A stretch of 64,000 bases of DNA from Gamsiella multidivaricata. Taxonomy: Eukaryota; Mortierellomycota; Mortierellomycetes; Mortierellales; Mortierellaceae. The stretch's first letter is position 1. Each line of letters opens with the position of its first letter. The position numbers were made by a program, and so were the translations under genes. The notes under the pieces were generated by a model. The model had not been told where the DNA came from and ran no database searches. It was given only the letters and a program-made list of their open reading frames with translations. Positions 60,294-64,000 of the stretch are shown piece by piece. The stretch covers positions 186,001 through 250,000 of the forward strand of contig NW_026251715.1 of NCBI RefSeq assembly GCF_025024155.1, written 5' to 3'.

Positions 60294-61607
60294 TCATGAG
60301 TAAAAGTCGATGAGCCTCAACTTTTGGGAGTCACGAGAATGTCGCACAGCAATTCCTGCGTTGATGAGCTGCTCGATATGAGGCGGATAGTATTCGCCAT
60401 GCACCAAGACTAGATAAGGATCGGCAGGTTGACTGACCGACAAATTCATAATGTCTTCCAATATGTCCTTCAACTGGAAAACATTCGGGTTATCGTCCTA
60501 AGATAGACAAAAGGAAAATAGTCATCTTCAGTATCTGTGTCTTGACATTGGAAGATCGTAGTCAAGTTGATCATGCGATGGCGCCTTACATCCGGTTGAA
60601 TTGGAGGATAATGTTTGCTGAGAAACCTGGTCAACTCCCGCATCAATTCCTGTACTTGAACTCTGGTCTCCAACATCCTTTGCCGATCCTGGCTACTTTC
60701 CTGACTCATACCTGACTCGACCAAGTTTGCCAAGTCCTTCCGCCTCGCCTGCAAGGCTTGATTTATCTCCTTCAATTCCTTCAGCAGCTGTCGCTCGGAC
60801 GCCAGCTCTGTCTTTGTCTCTTCGAGCTCCTTCCTCAGTTGCGAAATCATAATCCCGTAGTCGCGAATTGAGTCCCGCACCATCTGACGCACTTGAATCT
60901 TTGACAACTCCGGTATCACTTCAGGAAAAACGTTTTGATCTAGAAAAATGTGCATTTCAAGGATTAACAAGCTTATCGGTATCGATGCATAGTATCCAAA
61001 GCTCTCAATAGAAACTTACTGGCCTGTATCTTCTCGTACTCTGCCTGCAAACGTGCTTCCTCTAGCCGAAGGATAGCCAATGACTAAATGCAAACGGACC
61101 ATAGATATATGGTCAGTACATGTGGCGGCCGAAGACGTCCCTTACTTAGCATCGTCAGCATATCCTGTTTCACTACCTTGTCCTGCATTAATTCGGCATC
61201 AATGAAAGGTCGAGGATTCCTTTGTGCATATTTCTGCTTCAGCTATTTGCGAGTGCACCGTCGAGCAACTATGAGTTATCGGATTAAACTTTCAGACACC
61301 AATTGAGCAACATGGCGGTGAATATAGGTACCTGCTGCAAACGCTCCATCTTTTTGACACATCGCTGATGCAGTATCTCTCCTGTGGTGCGCAAGGCATG
61401 CTCACGTTTGCGAACATATGCAGGGTCCAGTTCCATTGGTGCAGGTTGCACTGAGAGTTGTGCTGATGGTGAATTCGTTAAATCACCATCCTGTGCAGCC
61501 GAGAGAGCTATTTCATTCTGTCCGTGAATCTCGTTGGTTGTTGGTTGTCCGTTCACGAGATTCTCATCGTCCTGTAATCTCCTCTTGGGCGGGTCGATCG
61601 TGCTCAT
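60294..61607 (-). CDS. CENPK: CENP-K-like inner kinetochore protein, 319 aa, five exons
   Basis: Exons 61607-61332, 61242-61177, 61083-61020, 60939-60590 and 60497-60294. After a disordered N-terminus (to about residue 60) there is a central coiled coil (SQLRKELEETKTELASERQLL), and the C-terminal block LKDILEDIMNLS, YLVLVHGEYYPPHIEQLINAGIAVRH and LRLIDF resembles the CENP-K end (DPY, WPPYxELLLRNGIALRHPEDP). CENP-K (Sim4 in fission yeast) is part of the constitutive centromere-associated network. The donor after exon 2 was chosen at AAG|GTAGTG because it alone keeps the frame. It is divergent from the Acinus-like gene with a 190-bp spacer. Confidence 0.75.
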
Positions 61608-61796
61608 CGTTGACTCATCAGTCCTGTTCTTCTACCCTTCCTGTGTCTCCTCTGTCGGCTTGGTTAATTATATTTGATCTGCAAATACGTCATCGGTCGA
61701 AAAAAAAAAAAAGCAGAACGCGTTAAGACAGATCGTGTGCGCCTTTCATTCGCTCAGTTCTCCATCACACACCCTCACCTCATTCCACATACGATT

Positions 61797-63690
61797 ATGA
61801 TCGACCCCAACTCTCTCAAGGTCACGGAGCTCAAGGCAGAGTTGACCACCCGCGGTCTGTCGACCAAGGGTTTGAAGAAGGAGCTTGTAGCGCGTCTAGA
61901 GGAGGCATTGGCAGCAGAGAGAACCACCCCAGCGCCTGCAGAGTCGGTCACAGAGCCCGACGTCGCACCCAAGGAAGTGGAGACAAATCAAGGCGATAAT
62001 TCGACAGATATGGATACAAATGCGCCATCCAAATCACCAACGACTACAGCATCAGAGGTGCAGGAGATAACACAGATCGTCAAGCCCGTGACAGAACCCA
62101 AAACCGATGCAGATGAAGCAGTTGTCAATACACCGCTACCACCAGTACCAGCCGTCGCAGAGGAGAAGGGAGAGCAACAGGATGAGCTAATGGAGGGATC
62201 AATGATCTTGGAGCCAGTGGTCGGCACACCAACGCTTACGCAGGAGGGCCTTGTGGATACGACCACAACCTCGGCCACCGGCAACACAATTGTCGCCGCC
62301 TCTACCGAATCGAAGAAGCGTTCTCTGGATACAGCGGACGCATCTAGTCAACAAGGACTAGCTACCGGGAATGCTTCACAGCCCAAGGAAATACCAGCAA
62401 AGAGGCTGAAGGCAATCGAAATCAAGCGGGATCAATTCGAGGCAATGGCAGCAGCCGCAAAGGATGCAGTCGAGGCCGCTGCACGCCGTCGTAGCATGGC
62501 ACCCTCTCCATCGCCAGCACCGGGGCGTCCAATTCTAACAACAACGACAACAACATCCTCAACAGCCACTGTGGCCGAGGACAACTCTTCACAGTCATCA
62601 ACACCTTCAGCACCAAGATCACCCACTGAGGATCGGAAGGGTGGACGGAGATTTGATGCAAGATCCATGATGGAGAAACAGATCAAACTGGCGGCGAAGG
62701 ATCGTCAGCCCGAGGTGAGTTCAAAAAATTCAGGACCGTCGCAGTCAGCACCCTCACCACCCTCAGCATCCATTGAAGCCTTAAAAGAGATATCAGAAGG
62801 TATGATACTTTCGATTACCGATTAATCTCGTATTGTCATCGCTGTATATGCTGATTACAGAAAGCAAACAAAATTTGAAATGAAATAGAGCCGGGTGCGA
62901 CACTCCCTTCAGAGACAACACGCGCTCTTGCGATCACAAACTTTCTCCGTCCTTTGACAGTGAACCAGGTCAAGAGGATGCTTTCAGAGTTTGGCGAGAT
63001 CGAAGTTTTGTGGATGGACAGCATCAGGACACATTGCTATGTCATTGTAAGTCACTGAAAAATACAGCATCGGAACGCATTCTAGCATCGAACCAGGAAA
63101 CAAAATGCTAACTTAAAAATACGCTTTGTTTCCCTACAAAAAAGTACAAGGAAGCGGCGTCAGCAGAGAAGGCATACAGTCAAGTGAAGGGACAAGTGTT
63201 CCCAAAAGAGACAGGCAAACCATTAGAACCTCACTTCATCGCACCTGAGGCAGCAGCAGCGAGCATAGACGCAGCAGAAAAGGCTCAAAAGAGCGGAAAT
63301 CGACCTGTGATCTACACTGGTCAGGGTGAACCGGCTGCTGTATCAAAACCTGCAGTTGCACCGCACCTGGATGATGTTGAAGGTTTGTTGTCGCTTTTCA
63401 TCAAACTGCTGACAGATACAACATAATGAACCTCCTCTAACCTCGCCCCCCTTTTTTTCCTTTTATCGCATTTCATAACCACAGTTGTTGTGTTCAAACG
63501 CGAGAAAGTGGAGCAGAAGCAGGAGACACAGGTTGTCCAGCCGACTGAGCTGTTCAAGATGACAAAGGCTCAGCCCGCATTGTATTACAAGCCCGTCAAG
63601 GAGCCCCCAACGGCCACCACAGACGCAAGTGAATCGCTATCTGAGGCAACTCTATTGTCAGTTCCCATGGCAGCAACGGGAGCCAACTAG
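61797..63690 (+). CDS. Acinus-like SAP/RRM protein with RSB motif, 534 aa
   Basis: Exons 61797-62799, 62889-63046, 63145-63382 and 63485-63690. Residues 5-40 form a SAP DNA-binding motif (LKVTELKAELTTRGLSTKG, LKKELVARLEEAL). A long Thr/Pro/Ser-rich linker contains an AKRLKAIEIKRDQF segment. Then an RRM-like domain (ALAITNFLRPLTVNQVKRML, HCYVIYKE) and, close to the C-terminus, LFKMTKAQPALYYKPV, the RNPS1-SAP18-binding (RSB) motif of Acinus. Expected to join the ASAP complex linked to the exon-junction complex in splicing. The start is chosen at the ATG that begins MIDPNSLKV. Confidence 0.85.
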
Positions 63691-64000
63691 TGAATGTCCT
63701 GCACTTCTTTTTTTACCTTCCATTCCTAATAGATATGTGCTTTCAAGACACCACTAGAAAACCACCAATCCTTCATCAAGGAAAATAATAAACGAGATGA
63801 AAAAAAAAAAAAAAAAAAAAAAAAAAACTGTCCATGTATTCACGTTCCAAGAACGACAAAAAACGGGACCTTGATGTGTGAAGAAAGAGACAGCACCATC
63901 TTTTCTTTTCCTTTTTTATTTCGCATCATTTCGCTTCTGTTGTGTTTCGTGCTCGGATAGGTCCAGATGAACATGAAAAAATATGAGAAAGTCCTGATTT
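63691..64000. terminator. 3' region of the Acinus-like gene with AATAAA and a 29-base A tract
   Basis: An AATAAA signal near 63787 is followed, ten bases on, by an uninterrupted run of A from 63800 to 63828 in the genomic strand. The remaining sequence to the window end shows nothing else recognisable. Confidence 0.6.

Noticed and set aside
1..64000. tRNA or rRNA genes
   Set aside because: I found no cloverleaf or rRNA-like sequence when scanning for typical T-arm motifs; a covariance search would be needed to be certain.

Overview
The window comes from a fungal nuclear genome. Its genes carry short GT-AG introns with fungal-type branch points, and it encodes a fungal-style kinetochore, exocyst and clathrin-adaptor set, a chromodomain Ty3/gypsy relic and a Crypton-type (Ndc10-like) tyrosine recombinase. 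The bacterial-like non-ribosomal peptide synthetase (NRPS) with dual epimerization/condensation (E/C) domains points to Mortierellomycotina (Mortierella sensu lato), where such enzymes are known. That assignment is inference from gene content.

Region 1 (1-24469, minus strand) is one enormous NRPS gene that runs off the left edge. About 7,910 codons lie in the window. They encode a degenerate starter C half-domain, seven complete adenylation-thiolation (A-T) units and the start of an eighth. The order is C*-A1-T-C-A2-T-E/C-A3-T-E/C-A4-T-E/C-A5-T-E/C-A6-T-E/C-A7-T-C-A8. Modules 3 to 7 form a tandem array with a period of about 3.35 kb. The A-core/T/E-C segments are near identical, and the A-domain pockets differ. 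Every A domain is split at the same place by a phase-1 intron of 99-108 nt, so each exon is an in-frame cassette. Predicted chirality of the product is L-D-D-D-D-D-L-(...).

Region 2 (24470-31808): a 2.3 kb intergenic region with a triple 17-bp repeat separates the NRPS from a divergent full-length ABCC-type ABC transporter. The transporter is a good candidate for exporting, or giving self-protection against, the peptide.

Region 3 (about 32.8-43.4 kb) is accessory sequence with many mobile remnants: a zf-4CXXC_R1 zinc-finger gene, a truncated RecQ helicase exon, a truncated Ty3/gypsy chromovirus, a decaying Crypton-like recombinase, a Gln-rich relic, microsatellites, two unrecognised genes and an 855-bp element with about 150-bp terminal inverted repeats.

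Region 4 (43.6-64 kb) is compact core genome: a 1,071-aa coiled-coil protein, a secreted M28 aminopeptidase, a JmjC protein of the KDM8/JMJD5 type, NDC80, FRG1, an ER FKBP with KDEL, exocyst SEC6, the AP-2 sigma subunit, a CENP-K homologue and an Acinus-like SAP/RRM protein. Several pairs are divergent over short intergenic spacers (NDC80/FRG1, SEC6/AP2S1, CENPK/Acinus). The window therefore spans a boundary between a secondary-metabolite and transposon-rich segment and conserved housekeeping genes.
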